Source: Volutella citrinella
Taxonomy: Eukaryota > Ascomycota > Sordariomycetes > Hypocreales > Nectriaceae
Assembly (NCBI GenBank): GCA_034401135.1
Contig: JAWZSP010000004.1
Location: forward strand, 3,286,001 to 3,350,000
Direction of reading: 5' to 3'
DNA length: 64,000 bases
Below, piece by piece: positions 12,271-23,512 of the stretch. The translations under genes were made by a program, and so were the position numbers. Every line of letters begins with the position of its first letter. Position 1 is the first letter of the stretch. The notes beneath the pieces were generated by a model that did no database searches, had not been told where the DNA came from, and saw only the letters and a program-made list of their open reading frames with translations.

Positions 12271-14068
12271 TTAAAAGTGTTCTTTCCAGAATCGGAACTC
12301 GACCTCCTTGGCCGTTGCTTCTTTGCATGCTGCCTTGATATCACGAGCTGAAAAACTGATTAGCAACCGTCTTGGAAAGGTGGACAAGTGGACAGGTGGT
12401 ACATACCAGCAACGGAGGGGCCGCAGAAGTAGACACCAACAGTGGTTCGCACATTGGACTCGAGGCCACTGATGTAGGTGCGGTCTTGAATACCATCACG
12501 CAGATTGCTGAGGATGCGACGGAAGTCAGGGCGGCCGAAATGCGTTCGGGATCGGAGCTCAGTCAACGGATCCACATCGGCGCCGACACTGTTGAGCACG
12601 ATGTTCTGTGCCGTGTCTGCATCGAGCTTCTGTGTTAGGTACGTGTGGATGCGAAGAAACTCAACGCCATTGCTGCCAGGCACGCGAGCCGCCTCGTTGG
12701 ACTGCTCCTCGAGCGACGACAGCAGAGTCTGGAACCACTCGAAAGAGCCGACATCCTTGCACACCCAGATGAACTCAACACGACGCAGACGGCGGGGCGC
12801 GTTGGGAGAGTTGCGCAGATGCCAAATGTTCTTGAGGATGGAGGCCCAGGGCGTAACACCGATTCCAGTACCGATCAGGACGGAGATCTCGTTGCCGAAG
12901 ACATCCTCAGCCGGTGCTCCATAAGGACCGTCGATACGCAGGGCGGGCATCTGCTCGCCGTTCTGCAGGGCGACCTCGTACATACCCATAGGATCAACAC
13001 CTTCGTAAAACTTGGTCTGCGCGGCACCCGCACCAAGGGCGTCACCGAGTTCGCGGGTAAAGTCTCCGACTTGTCGGACATGGACCGAGACGTAAGGGTC
13101 GTAGGGGCACGATGTGATGGTAAATGGGTGCCACTGATACTTGGAGATGGCCGGGACCTGTAGGAAGAGCCACTGACCAGCCTTGTACTTGAACGATGGC
13201 TTGGAGAACTGAATCTCGACGACATCGTACGGGTGGCGCACAACGCGAGTGATTTTCGTCTCGCGGCGCGCCCGAATCTCGCGCCAGAGACGCTCAATGA
13301 TGTACAAGCCACCAGTCCACAACTCCCAGCGCCAACCAAGGTAGCCAACGCAGTGCGCCCAGAATTCGTCTCCGGCAAAAGGCGAGAAGGCATCGGCAGT
13401 GTCTCGGACGAAGCAACCGACGGTGTGGGTGTAAAGACCGAGGAAGAAGGGGATGAAGAGGTGGTGCGTGTACCAGAATGTCTCGAAGGACTGCTGACGG
13501 ATCCGGGCGTGAGCGGTGGTGTACATCAGGAGCATACAGAGCAGCATGACATGTCCAGTAATGCCTCCGGGCTGGACGTAGTGGATCTGCACTGCGGTGA
13601 CGGGCCGGATCTGCGTCTGTTCGACATTGTAGAAATTGACATAGTGGCCGCCAGTGTGAAGCGCGGTAAAGAGGAGGATGGAGTAGGCGACCTGGCGATG
13701 AAACCAGAGGTTCTCATCGAGAGGCAAGAAGCGGGCGGTTGGGCGGACGACTCGCATAATAGTTCGGCAGACGGGGAGCAGGATGAGCATACAGTCGACG
13801 CTAAGCACCAGGCCAGCGCCTCGAGAGATCCAGACGGAGAACTTGAGGGTGTTGAGGCCCGCTAGGCGGACATCAGCGACTTGCTTCCACCTATTGATTG
13901 TGTGAGCGCACAGAACGGCAGGGACGAAGAAACAGAATAGGCGGGGCCGGCTTACCATCCATAGGCAAAGATGCCCCAGTGGAAGCCCCAGAAGAGGATA
14001 TGGAAAATAATCTTCCTCGCTGTGAATTGCTTCTTGATGAGCTCGACAAACCCGAGCGGCGCACCCAT
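12271..14068 (-). CDS. noxA: NADPH oxidase NoxA, catalytic subunit
   Basis: Three exons, 14068-13956, 13890-12407 and 12347-12271, give 557 residues, the usual NoxA length. The enzyme moves electrons from NADPH through FAD and two hemes to oxygen, making superoxide; in filamentous fungi it governs fruiting-body formation, hyphal fusion and infection structures with NoxR and Rac. Heme ligands are visible as H102 (LWFHR), H116 (FTALHTGGH), H180 (FWYTHH) and H193 (LYTHT), with the 13-residue spacings of gp91phox. The FAD motif HPFTITS, the NADPH motif GTGIGVTP and the C-terminal FRFWKEHF are present. There is no N-terminal calcium-binding extension, so it is neither NoxB nor NoxC. The start at MGAPLGFVELIKKQF matches the family; an in-frame ATG at 14212 would add 48 residues and is less likely. 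Confidence 0.96.
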
Positions 14069-16962
14069 TTTGGTGGCGGAGTCGATGTCGATGGAGTCAG
14101 GTTGAAGCGAAAGTTGGTGCAAGTCCGGCCGGCGAAACGAGCGAAGGCGAGGTTTGAAAATGGAAGCGACAGTTGGAGAGCTGACTGAGAAGGGTCGATT
14201 CAATGGGGTCACTCATACGTCGAGGCGCGCGGGTGCGGCGGGTTCATAAAGGCTGGGCGGCAATGGCGATCACGGAGTATACCGAGGCAGGGTGAAGAGG
14301 CCCTCGTCGGAAGTGTCGCAGGTTTTAGGGCGGCTTGGTGTAACTCACTGATCCGGCCGCACTAGGGGAGTCGGGAGAGGCGCAAACTGCTTATAAAGGC
14401 GTCAGGGAACTGCCCGACGTGGCAAGTGGCGGCGTCGCAGGGTCAGGCTGAAGCCGGCTCGGGATGAGTTCGAGACGCGGCGTGTGCGAAGGGGCTTGGG
14501 CGGGTGGTGTTTCGCGGGGCTGTAAGTGCGCCAGGTTTGTAAGAGGTTTTGGGCGCAGGCTTGGTGTCGCAGAGGGAAGGATCGCCGCGGACACGGGGCT
14601 ACTTGGGGGAAGGCGCCAAGGGGAAGGTCAGAGTTATTCGGGGGGGGGGATAACCATGAACAAATAATGGAAAGAAAAACAGAGTTGTAAAACGGACGCA
14701 GCCACGTTTGAAGGCGGGAGGAGCAGCAGGGAAAGGGCAATGGGGTTCGCTCTCTCATCACCGTCCTATTCCTGGCGGGCGTGGCATGGCACGCGCAGGA
14801 GGGAATCACCGTAGGCGCCTATTAGAGGCATGGGGCCAGCGATTGTGTGGGCTGTGAGTGGCCGAATAAATTTAGAGTGCTCAGCGGCCAGCCAGTCAGA
14901 GGCCGGCCAAGGCTGTCCTGGCACTCTCTCGGCGCTTAGAGGGCGACCAGCCGGCCAACGGCAGCGCACCGAGACTTAGATCGGTTCACTTTTCAGTGGT
15001 TCCACAGCTGAGCGCCCAGGGGCCGCCCAACCACCCCGAGCCCCGGGGCGGGAGCTGTGTGGGCGGTCGCATCAGTGCGGCGGGGTGGTGGTTGCGGTGG
15101 GGCACCCTTGGCAGATGCACTGTGACGGCGCTAGTGAAGACTCCCGTCGCCAGTTCTGAACTAGGACGTGCATGCCCACCGTGCCACGCCAAGATGGTTC
15201 TTTCTTCGGCTCGATCCCAACCCGTGGCTTATTCGAATTCAACAGCTCGCCGCATCCCTGGCCCTCTGCCAAACAATAAACAGATGCAGTTGTGTGACAG
15301 GCACAGCATCGAACGACAGTCATGCCATCAGCGAGGTGCTCCTACTTAGCGAGTTTAGCGACGACCTCAATTGCCTTGTCACCGTCCTTCATGCGCGCGG
15401 ATATCGATCAGCCGGTCGATCTGACTCTCCCATCTGCTAGTGTGAGACGCCTTAGCTGAAGTTGTTCATGGTCCGACAACATCACATCCCCAACTCATCT
15501 TGAATCCGTACCGCAAATCCACAATAGGCGGTCACAACGATACAGCTCGGCAGCTCGGCAGCCTAGCCCAGGGCGGCCTTTCCCACGATTAGGGGAGCAG
15601 GCAGTTCTCTAGCTTGGTGCCGAACACCCCGGGGCTCGCTCTATGATCGGCCGGTTGTGAGACACGAGCAGTGTTGTGTGCTCCGTAGTGTCGGGCCCTG
15701 CAATGCCGATGATGTTTGCGATCCCACCCCGTCAAGCTTCTGTCACGCCGGTGTCTGCCTGACCATGTAACCAAGGTGACAGCCTCCCCACACCTGTCCC
15801 TTCAGATGCCAGACATTCAGGGTTATGCATATCCGCTGTCCTATCACATACCCTCTTTATGTCATTCAGCAGGAGGGCCCGTCTAATAGCATTGGTTCTT
15901 GATGTATTCCCCTAGATTCTCCCAGACGATAGAATCCAGTCAGACGGTTATTCAAGGAAAAGACTGATCGGCGGTTGCGCATGGTGCCGGACACTTACCA
16001 TAACGAGCCTTTTCGCTTTGCTATTGTCGCACCTGCGTATGGGCTATCTGTGTGATGTTGAAGTGTAGCAGGTTCCGCACAACTGGATAGGAATAATTGC
16101 CAACCTGAGTAAAGCATTCAGTCATTGGACAGCCATCTCTTGTGTTGTGGCAACCGCGGTTGTGAAATGGACCAGTACAGATGCAATCTGAGCGCATAGT
16201 GTGCTTCGCGAATTGACCGCACAAATCTAAATCCGACATCCATCTTGGATCTACGGGACGAGGAGGTTTTACAGTTAGCAGTCAACAAGTTGCAAGCAGC
16301 AAGTAGCACCCATGCTCGCACCTAATCCCAACCTAAAGCCCAAGTTAAGCTTGACCCTAACCCTGGGCCCATATGCTTCGCAATATCGGCACTGGAACAA
16401 AACAAGGACCAATTCGTTGACGGCGCTCTCCAAATGGCTTCTGTTTCCTGGTGGGGGCGTCCATCTACGGTTTCATTGCGTGGGCTGAATACGAAAGGCC
16501 CACTCAACAATCACGAATCTCGATTCCAAGACGCGGGTCTGAACATCAATCATTGGAATAAACAAGACTACCCTGACTTTTTGCGGTCCCTTATTCTATT
16601 AAAAATCAGGCAATTTGCTACTGATGCGCACCCGGTGTGGCGTCGCTCCACCGTTGGGCCGTGGTTGACGGCCCCCGACAGCTGTGACCAGCTGCAAACG
16701 CAAACCGACAAACGGGCTCTGACGCCCAAATTGTTTGTATTCAGCCCGCAAATATTTATCTTCTCACTTCTCTTTCAAATTCCCTCACTCTCTTTATTTC
16801 TCTCTTTCCCTCCCCCACAACCACCATCACCTTTCCTCTATATATACCACCCACTGTTAAGTCTGGCCCATAGTCGGGATGCCTATCGGAACAGACAGGC
16901 AGGAATAGCGTCAACACCGGGCTAACCGTCAAGCCGGTGACGAACCATCTCCCACTCCAACA
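14069..16962. other. Intergenic, noxA upstream region
   Basis: A 2.9-kb gap. The part near 14069 should hold the noxA promoter. A run of nine or more G lies near 14641. Just before the copia-like fragment, 16740-16860 is strongly pyrimidine-rich and ends in a TATA-like CTATATATACC near 16850, which looks promoter-like. No gene is supported. Confidence 0.5.
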
Positions 16963-17594
16963 ATGCCACAACTACTTGGGTCAGCAGGGGCAAGTTGCCC
17001 TAGCATCACTGACAATCACTCCCGCTTCCGCTGGGGTAAAGCTCTCGTCGGTCCCGTAGGTGCTGATAAAGCCCTTACCATCCAGTTCAAGCATTTCAAG
17101 GATATCACTGGCCACTACCCCGCCCAAGTTCGTTTTGACAATGGTTGGGGGTTCAAAGGCCAGAACTTTGCTTTGAACAGCACCTTGGTGACAAGCACTT
17201 TGTCATCTCAACAGCACCAGGCGACCGTCACGAACAAGCTAGTTTTCGTGAACAGTCCAACTGCATCATCTTCGTCTCGAGCATCCTCACGACCAAGTAT
17301 GAGGACGGCCCCACCAGGTGTTTTGGGATCGCTTCGCTCTGAAGGTGACAACAGTCCCGACATCCAGCTCGCCCAAGCCCGGCTTTTCGGTATGTTGTAT
17401 TCAATGCCTTGATGCGCAACCAAGTGAACTCTCGGAGTTTATCCTATCTCAAGCGTCCCGGTCAGTTGAATATGCCCATTGACTTGGACGAGCTTCGTAC
17501 AGCTTGCGCACACGACACTGAAGAGTCACGGGCATTACTGAAGTCGAAAACAATCGTCAATACCCCTACCGGATATACAGCAGCGAAGACCTAG
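16963..17594 (+). pseudogene. Broken Ty1/copia integrase fragment
   Basis: Translation of 16990-17170 gives SITDNHSRFRW, then a block with FKHFKDITGHYPAQVRFDNG, the pattern of a copia-type integrase core (a TDNHSRFRW-like start and an RTDNG-like aspartate block). After about 17165 the likeness continues only in another frame, with STAPGDRHEQ then SFREQSN, so at least one frameshift is present. Downstream pieces read NSRSLSYLKRPG, as in the region after the integrase core. No long terminal repeats could be delimited and the polyprotein is not intact. This is an old retrotransposon relic. Confidence 0.6.
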
Positions 17595-17918
17595 ATGGGG
17601 ATCTGCGCTCTGCGTGGGTAAAGCCCTACGTCTTATATAACCCACGACTCGACGTCATCGAGACGCCCGAGGTTGGCCAGATGCCCACCGTCCTCGGGCC
17701 TCGCAAAGACAATTGTTCGATATGCGGGCAGCATCCAGGGGACTCGTTCCTTTTGGATCAGCAAACGACAGGCACTGGGGTCGATAGTGCGTAGCCTTGG
17801 CTGCCCAGACACCTTTATGATCTTCTCCGCCAAGAAACCGCCTGCTGTCGCTATGAGCTCCGTGCTCTTCAAGGCTGAGAGGGATAAGCTCGCACCTTAC
17901 CCTAAGCATCCGTTGTGA
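17595..17918 (+). pseudogene. Possible Helitron helicase-like fragment
   Basis: The frame over 17673-17918 reads RYAGSIQGTRSFWISKRQAL and then IVRSLGCPDTFMIFSA. This fits the pattern in which a Trp and basic residues are followed by an R-LG-P block and an F-SA block, seen in the N-terminal helicase-like domain of Helitron proteins. The frame begins and ends abruptly, and copia-like pieces flank it on both sides. No Helitron end (5' TC, 3' hairpin and CTRR) was recognised. Assignment is by pattern memory only and could be wrong. Confidence 0.35.
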
Positions 17919-18065
17919 ACGCCGCCCCCCACCGACCGAACGAACAACAGCTTGAAGCTGCGATGCATATACCTCGCTACCTGAAGGGTCATTCTGACCT
18001 GGGCATAGCATTTACGCGGCCGTTGTCAACAAGCTTCCCAATTACAGTGCCAGATCAGCACGTGC
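17915..18065 (+). pseudogene. Copia reverse transcriptase/RNase H region fragment
   Basis: The segment reads RPNEQQLEAAMHIPRYLKGH followed by SDLGIAFT. This is the landmark at the end of the copia reverse transcriptase (a block like A-RILRYLKGT-DLGI-Y). Only about 50 residues are present. It follows the Helitron-like piece directly, so the copia remains are interrupted or rearranged. Confidence 0.55.
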
Positions 18066-18410
18066 ACGGTGGGAAAACAATGTGCAGGGCCCGTTGGGGC
18101 AGGAGCCCGCAACGGGCACCTTCTCGATAGCTTTTTAATCAACCAACTGTTCAATTCACCGCACCTGCCTCTTGTGAGAGGCAAATGCCCTCATTCCTTC
18201 CTCCTAGGCCTATATAGGCTTCTCTTTCCAAAGGTTATGAGCCCGGGTCGTTTTCCCCGGCACTTTTCCTCTCTTTTCGCTGTGATCGGAACCAAGCCCA
18301 CAGCCCGGCTCGAATTGGCCAATCGCGCCTGCAGCCACCTTTATTAGTCGCCCCGCGCCCGCCGACTCAACACTAAGTTGATGCCCGGCTTCGCAGCTGT
18401 CGTGGAATAG

Positions 18411-19030
18411 TTGTGCTTCAGAGACTCCTTTGAGCTCTTCCGTTGCCCTGCGAGGCATCGTTTTCGCAGCCTCTACGCGCTGACGATTGTTCGAATCCCT
18501 TCCTCTTTTTCCGAGAGCGTTTTTGTGCGCCCTTACGCGTCACGTTATCTTCGCGGTGTTCAGCCCTACCGACTGGACCCACACAGCAACAGCAACGGCA
18601 ACGGCAACGGCAACAACAACAAGCAAAACAACGGTCACTCCAACGGGGCCAACGACAACTCTAGAATCATCAGGTTCCCATTCGGTGAGGAGTGGTCGAC
18701 TACAGACGACTAGAATGTCAAGTTCCGGTTCCTCAATAGCATCTTGCACTCAGAACAGAAAGACAGGAACCATCCACAGTTCCACCACGAGTTCGGGTTC
18801 CAACACCAGCATATCGGAGTATATTCTTCCCCGTGCTTGCTGGCCAGAGCTGCCTCGACTTTGAGGCTTCCATAAAAAAAGAAGGCTGGATCGACTCCAA
18901 CGATTATCTCCTGGAGAAGGTTCTTCTTGAACGGCGTCAAAAGACTGGTGAGCACAGTCTCGTTTGCCGCAGAGGTTCGATGGCGCAAACTAACATAAAC
19001 ACGGCAGAGAGCAGTCAACGTTGCTGACAG
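18411..19030 (+). pseudogene. Degraded gene of unknown function with Asn/Gly repeat
   Basis: A 100-codon frame starts at 18411, about 200 bp after a palindromic TATA-like CCTATATAGG near 18209. It contains a tract of Asn, Ser and Gly made by CAACGG-type hexanucleotide repeats at about 18585-18640, then RIIRFPFGEEWSTTDD and a stop at 18711. In-frame sequence after the stop (NVKFRFLNSILHSEQK) still looks coding, and 18831-18950 in another frame reads LDFEASIKKEGWIDSNDYLL. These may be 5' pieces of the SNF2-like gene that follows, but I cannot show this. Confidence 0.3.
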
Positions 19031-19189
19031 CATTTCGCTCGATGATGATTTGTCTCAACGAGGTCGCGGAGGAGCCACCCAGCGCCACGCTGTTTCGGTA
19101 CCATGCTGATCCGGTAAGTTTTCTTCCCTGCATGCACAACAGCCGCTGACCGGGTTCAAGCAACTCCTACCCCCTTCTGCCGGAAGATA

Positions 19190-19290
19190 GAACGGGCCAT
19201 TGGTGCTTTCGCCGTAGGCCTGTCATGCTTTTTCAAGCAGACATGCCTTGACCCAAACGTGGCTGTCCTCCGAGTCCGAGTTGCCCGATG
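19190..19290 (+). pseudogene. Second, diverged piece of the SNF2-like family
   Basis: The 17 codons at 19217-19267 read GLSCFFKQTCLDPNVAV and align with GLSYFFKQTFLDPNVAV at 22226-22276 in the larger SNF2-like relic. Eight codons differ silently and two change the residue. The likeness fades on both sides. It is therefore a remnant of a separate family member, not a recent tandem copy. Confidence 0.55.
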
Positions 19291-19859
19291 AGTATGAATA
19301 ACGGTATATACGTCTAAACCGTGGAACTCCTTTCGCGTTCAGAGCCGAGTCATCCTTTCGCATGAAATGGGGTCACCGACTCCTCAACCTTGGTCAATGG
19401 GCTTCGTCACTCACCGGTTCACAACTGCATGCACCAAGAAAGGCGCAAAGGACCTGGACTTTGAGAACTTGTCCCTCGCCGACATCACGCCCCCTGAGCG
19501 TCCGGTCCCAACAACAACGGTCTTCCTGTTGGAAGTACACCGGGCGGTCACTTTGATTGGAGCTCACGTGGAAAATGTGGAAGCCATGCGTCGTGACGCT
19601 TAACACTCTGTGGGAAATCCCATTGAAAGCAGTGGCAATCCCAAACCTAGCCACGGACACTGAACGGTCACCATCCGGCAAATAATTCTGAGCCCAACTC
19701 CTAACCTGCTCTGTGCTGAAGACTGGTGCATGGCGCAAGATCTCCCTAAAGCGGCTCCCAAAAGCGGCTCCCACGACCGTTCTGATCCCGCAAGTTTCAA
19801 CTTTTGGTCGGGTCAGTTGATGCTCAGCTTACTGGGAGGGTGGAAAAGGCCGCGCACAT

Positions 19860-22462
19860 TTGCGCCACTCTACGAGACAATCTTCGTGCACATGGAGACA
19901 TGGTCAGCCGGGCCAATCCATATGTGTAGCCCTAGATATCTACTGGCTCCTGAAGGGTAGAATCGACAACTTACGCGTGATGATCCTCGGTAACGGGATG
20001 GGAACTGGCAAGTCCAAGATGTTCATCGGCAGCATCCATTTCATCGCCCGCTACCGCGACGAGCAACTCCAAGACGCCGTCAAGACACTCGAGCTGAAGT
20101 ACACGAAGAAGCTCAAGGAGCTTCGGGATGCCGGGAAGTCCACGGAGAACGCAGAGAAGGTCGGCCCGGTAAGGGCCCCGGGCAAGTACGTGCCCACACT
20201 CATCATATGTCCCGTCGCTCTGGTCGAGCAGCACGCCATGGGCATCCGAAACCATTTTAAACAAATTGGCCCGTATATTTACTACGGGACTAAGCGGTCT
20301 ATCAAAGTCCCTAACGTCAAAGTCCTCCCAGGTGAACATCTCAGCTGCAATGCTCAGCAAGATTGGGCACGCCTTCAATCGAAGCACTGTCCACGTCCGC
20401 CATATCGTCACCGCCAGCCCCTTCTATGGAATTATCAACTAGAAGCCCGAGCTCCTCCACAACTCGGCTGGCCATCCTATCCTCACCAGCCCACTCGACT
20501 CACGACAGTTTGACGGCGTCCCTTCCACGACATCAGGGATAAGGACCTGCCCAAGCTCAGGCAGCTCACCATCTCCATCGACTGCAGCCTCTCCATCCCA
20601 TACGTCGCCAAGCCCAAGCAGATCGCCAAAAGCGCCTCATTCGAAGAATACGTCATCCAGGCCAACGAGCTGCGCGCTGAAGGCACTGGCGCCCCCATCA
20701 TCACACAGTTCGCCTTCCGGTACTGTGTCGCCACGCGGCAGTGCCAGTGGACCTCACTCGACCGCCCCAAGAGGTTCCCAGACGACGGCACACTGGTAGA
20801 CGTAGCCAGGTGGCGTCCATAAGCCAAACGAATGTTGTGAAGACAATTCTTCGGTAACAAACCGTTCAGATCTAGCAGACCCGCGATCCCGACTTACTCG
20901 ACAAGGCTGAACGAGGGTACGAAGACATTGGAGACGAGATGAGTGGGCTCATTTTGGACCTCTACCGATGACTGCCCACCTTCTGTAGAGGAGGCGCGGC
21001 AGCTCGCTAAAGCGACAGGCAAGCGACCAAAGAAGGATAAAGGTCGCCGACTTCATTCCACCCAGTTTGAGCCCCACCGAATGGAGGACTGTGACAAGAC
21101 AGTCGCAGAAGCTGTCATTGTCACCCGGGGGTGCAAGGTTCCCTCGATCCGCGATACGCTCTAGGAAAGCATTATCCTTGATGAGGCACACCTTGCCCGG
21201 AAGTTCAACGGCTCGTACCACCGCATGTTAAAGCCCATGCAGACAAGGGGCTTCATCTTCGTGTCCGGTACACTCATCACAAACTCGGCCAGAGAGCTGA
21301 TGACTCCCTTGACTCTCACCTGGGGTTGCTATGGCATCGAATGGAAGCCTCTACCTGGGGACTATGTTCCCGGGTTCTTCCATAAGCACTATGACCCGTA
21401 CAAGGAGACCAACACGTTCCCCAACCACGACCAGCCGGAGACCCCCTACGAGACGCGCGGTCTACTCACGGAATTTTACCGCAAGTGCTACCTTAAGCAC
21501 CACGCCCATTTAGCCAAATCAAACCGGTCAGCCAAGCACGCTTCTGAAAAGGCCACTGTTGGCGAGAAGGAATGGGTGGACCGTCGCAACTCGTTTGTGG
21601 ACAAAGCAGTGGCAACCCTGTCGGACGGGCTGGACCGTCTCAAGGAAGCATACGACACCAACGACGACCGGTTGTGGCATTTGGATCCCAGCCTTGTCCG
21701 GTTGGCAGCCAAGGAGATAGGCTGGAAGACCCAGTTGGGCTTCGACACTGTACGCCCTCTCTTGAGAAAGACGATGCTCCGGCGAGACCTGCACACCCCA
21801 GTGCACGTAGGGGATACCACCGTGTATCCCTTCCAGAACCTGCCGCGCGTTAATATTCATCATGAAGAGGTCGCGTTCAAGCCCGGCTCTCGGCTGGCGA
21901 AGCTCATGAAGGCCAAGGGCCACCGCCACCCCAGAAACGTCTTCGCCGCCCCCAAGTCAAGCAAACACAAGGGTCACGTCAACTCATCAGGTCCGAGCGG
22001 CCTGGAGCTCCAGCGCATCGCCATATTGGAGGCCTTCCACCCAAACAACATCGACCTGCTCGAGGGTAGTCGGTCAGACTTTCACGGCGACGCCGCCGAA
22101 GTGGAGCAGCACTTTAGAAACACTTTAGAAACCTGGCGACCGGTGCCACCAAGCCCGGCGCCCAGGATGTTCCCATGCTCGGCGTGGGGCATATCGCGAC
22201 CCTTGTGCAGGACAGCTACGACGGAGGCTTATCGTACTTCTTTAAGCAGACATTCCTGGATCCCAACGTCGCTGTCCCTTGGGATAGAGCTGCGTGGGCG
22301 TCGTGGTTTTTTGCCAACAGCCCTGTTGCGACCCCTGGATTGGAGCTGGCACACTATTATGTGCGCGAGAAGAAGAAGCGGGTCATCTTCTTCATCCGTG
22401 CTGATATAAACTATGAAGACCAGTCCTTGTATAAAACAAACTTAGTCCTAATACAACACTAA
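19860..22462 (+). pseudogene. Broken SNF2-like helicase gene
   Basis: The block encodes the core of a SNF2-like ATPase across several frames. An ALDIYWLLKGR stretch leads into GNGMGTGKSKMFIGS (Walker A; most family members have DGMGTGKS-like sequence) near 20000. Then come LIICPVALVEQHA (motif Ia region) and, after a frame change near 20340, FNRSTVHVRHIVTASPFYGI. A third frame from 20515 ends in TLVDVARWRP. Motif II ILDEAHLARKFNG lies at about 21171 and a motif III region VSGTLITNSARELMTPL at about 21261. Lesions visible are TAG codons in frame near 20439 and at 21162, frame changes near 20340 and 20515, and an 11-bp duplication at 22110-22131. The frame ends soon after KKKRVIFF, where the C-terminal helicase lobe should begin, so the gene is 3'-truncated. 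A working product is not possible as written. Confidence 0.7.
22110..22131 (+). repeat. 11-bp tandem duplication causing a frameshift
   Basis: The 11-mer CACTTTAGAAA occurs twice back to back (22110-22120 and 22121-22131) inside the SNF2-like frame. With a single copy, the frame would run from VEQHFRN into LATGATKPGAQDVPMLGVGH and the downstream FFKQTFLDPNVAV block. With two copies it shifts. This identifies one inactivating mutation precisely. Confidence 0.85.
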
Positions 22463-22522
22463 ACCCAGTCCTCACCAACTAACCAGTGCTGATGTGAACT
22501 AAACCAGTGCTGATATAAACTA
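22398..22522 (+). repeat. Three copies of a 16-bp motif at the relic's 3' end
   Basis: The 16-mer GTGCTGATATAAACTA occurs at 22398-22413 and 22507-22522, and a two-base variant occurs at 22486-22501. The last two copies repeat with a 21-bp period and share a CCA before the motif. The first copy sits where similarity to the SNF2-like helicase ends, so the array may mark the rearrangement that truncated the gene. Confidence 0.7.
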
Positions 22523-23512
22523 AGATCAAAGCAAAGACAAGCCGCGCCTTAGGAGCATGAAGCACCAGCCAAGGCGGCAGCGCCCTGGCACATCGGCAGA
22601 CGTCGTTTACAATCAACTCATCGCCCAGTCGATCGGATAACGGGGATTTCAACTCTACAGATCCGAATACCAGGGCAGTTTCTCCAGCCTACGGACTGTT
22701 GGATGACCCTACGGCGACGACAACGACGACAACGACGACGGGCGCTCTGTCGGCTCGTGCGGTGGTGAATGAGGCCACAACGGCGAGGGGGGTCGAGAAG
22801 TTGATGAACAGCATCGTGTTCGGTTGGTCTTCGATCTTGACTGCGGCACTCTCGCTGTCGTGGGTGCTAGAGCTAGTAAGCCACTGCGATGCGAGGCTCA
22901 GCGAGTGATGGCCAGAATCCAAGTTGCCGTAGCTATGAGCGTTCTCGTCAGTCATCCTGAAGTCCTTTTCCTCTCTGTGCGAAGAAATTTGATACGACTC
23001 TGAGAACGTGTTACCCAAGATGCAGAACCGCAGAGCATAGGGTGGTCGCATTTCATCGAGAAAGCCCGATCTACAGAATAGATCTAAAACTGGTCAAGGC
23101 CTCTAGCAGAAAACCAAAGCATCTTCAGACTATTCTTCCCGTCCGACGCGGCCGGAAAACCGTGATAGGCGAGAGATTGTTGAGGCTAGTTGGGAAGGGC
23201 AGGGGCAGTATTGGAGTAGGCTCTGCGTCTTGTCTTGCGTTCAGAAGAGTTGGTCCGGTCAACACTAGGGTCGAGATGCCGGTAACAATGTCGATATCCC
23301 AGGCGCATCGGCTTGTTCGAAGAGCAGGCGAGTTAATAGCGACAACAGGTGCCCGAGTGCATCACAGGCACCACAGGCACCATGGGCACAGGACGTTCGA
23401 CCTAGCGTTCTTGCTCGACCGTTAGAGCCAGCTCTCTTTCTTGCTGCTCCTCGCACTTCGACGATCGGCTAATGGAGTCCCTAAATATATTGCATCGAGC
23501 CGCAATTCTCTC
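22463..23512. other. Intergenic with ACG/CGA trinucleotide microsatellite
   Basis: No gene is supported here. A CGACGACAACGACGA-type microsatellite lies at about 22710-22741. Open frames on both strands are short and His/Arg-rich, with no recognisable content. Confidence 0.5.

Noticed and set aside
13233..13865. A 210-codon frame antisense to noxA
   Set aside because: It is the mirror of a strongly supported exon with all NoxA motifs.
16351..16372. CCCTAACCCT-like telomere repeat
   Set aside because: Only about two units are present, too few for an internal telomeric tract.
18481..18510. GTTCGAATCC-like sequence suggesting a tRNA T-arm
   Set aside because: The flanking five-base stems do not pair and no acceptor or anticodon arm fits upstream.
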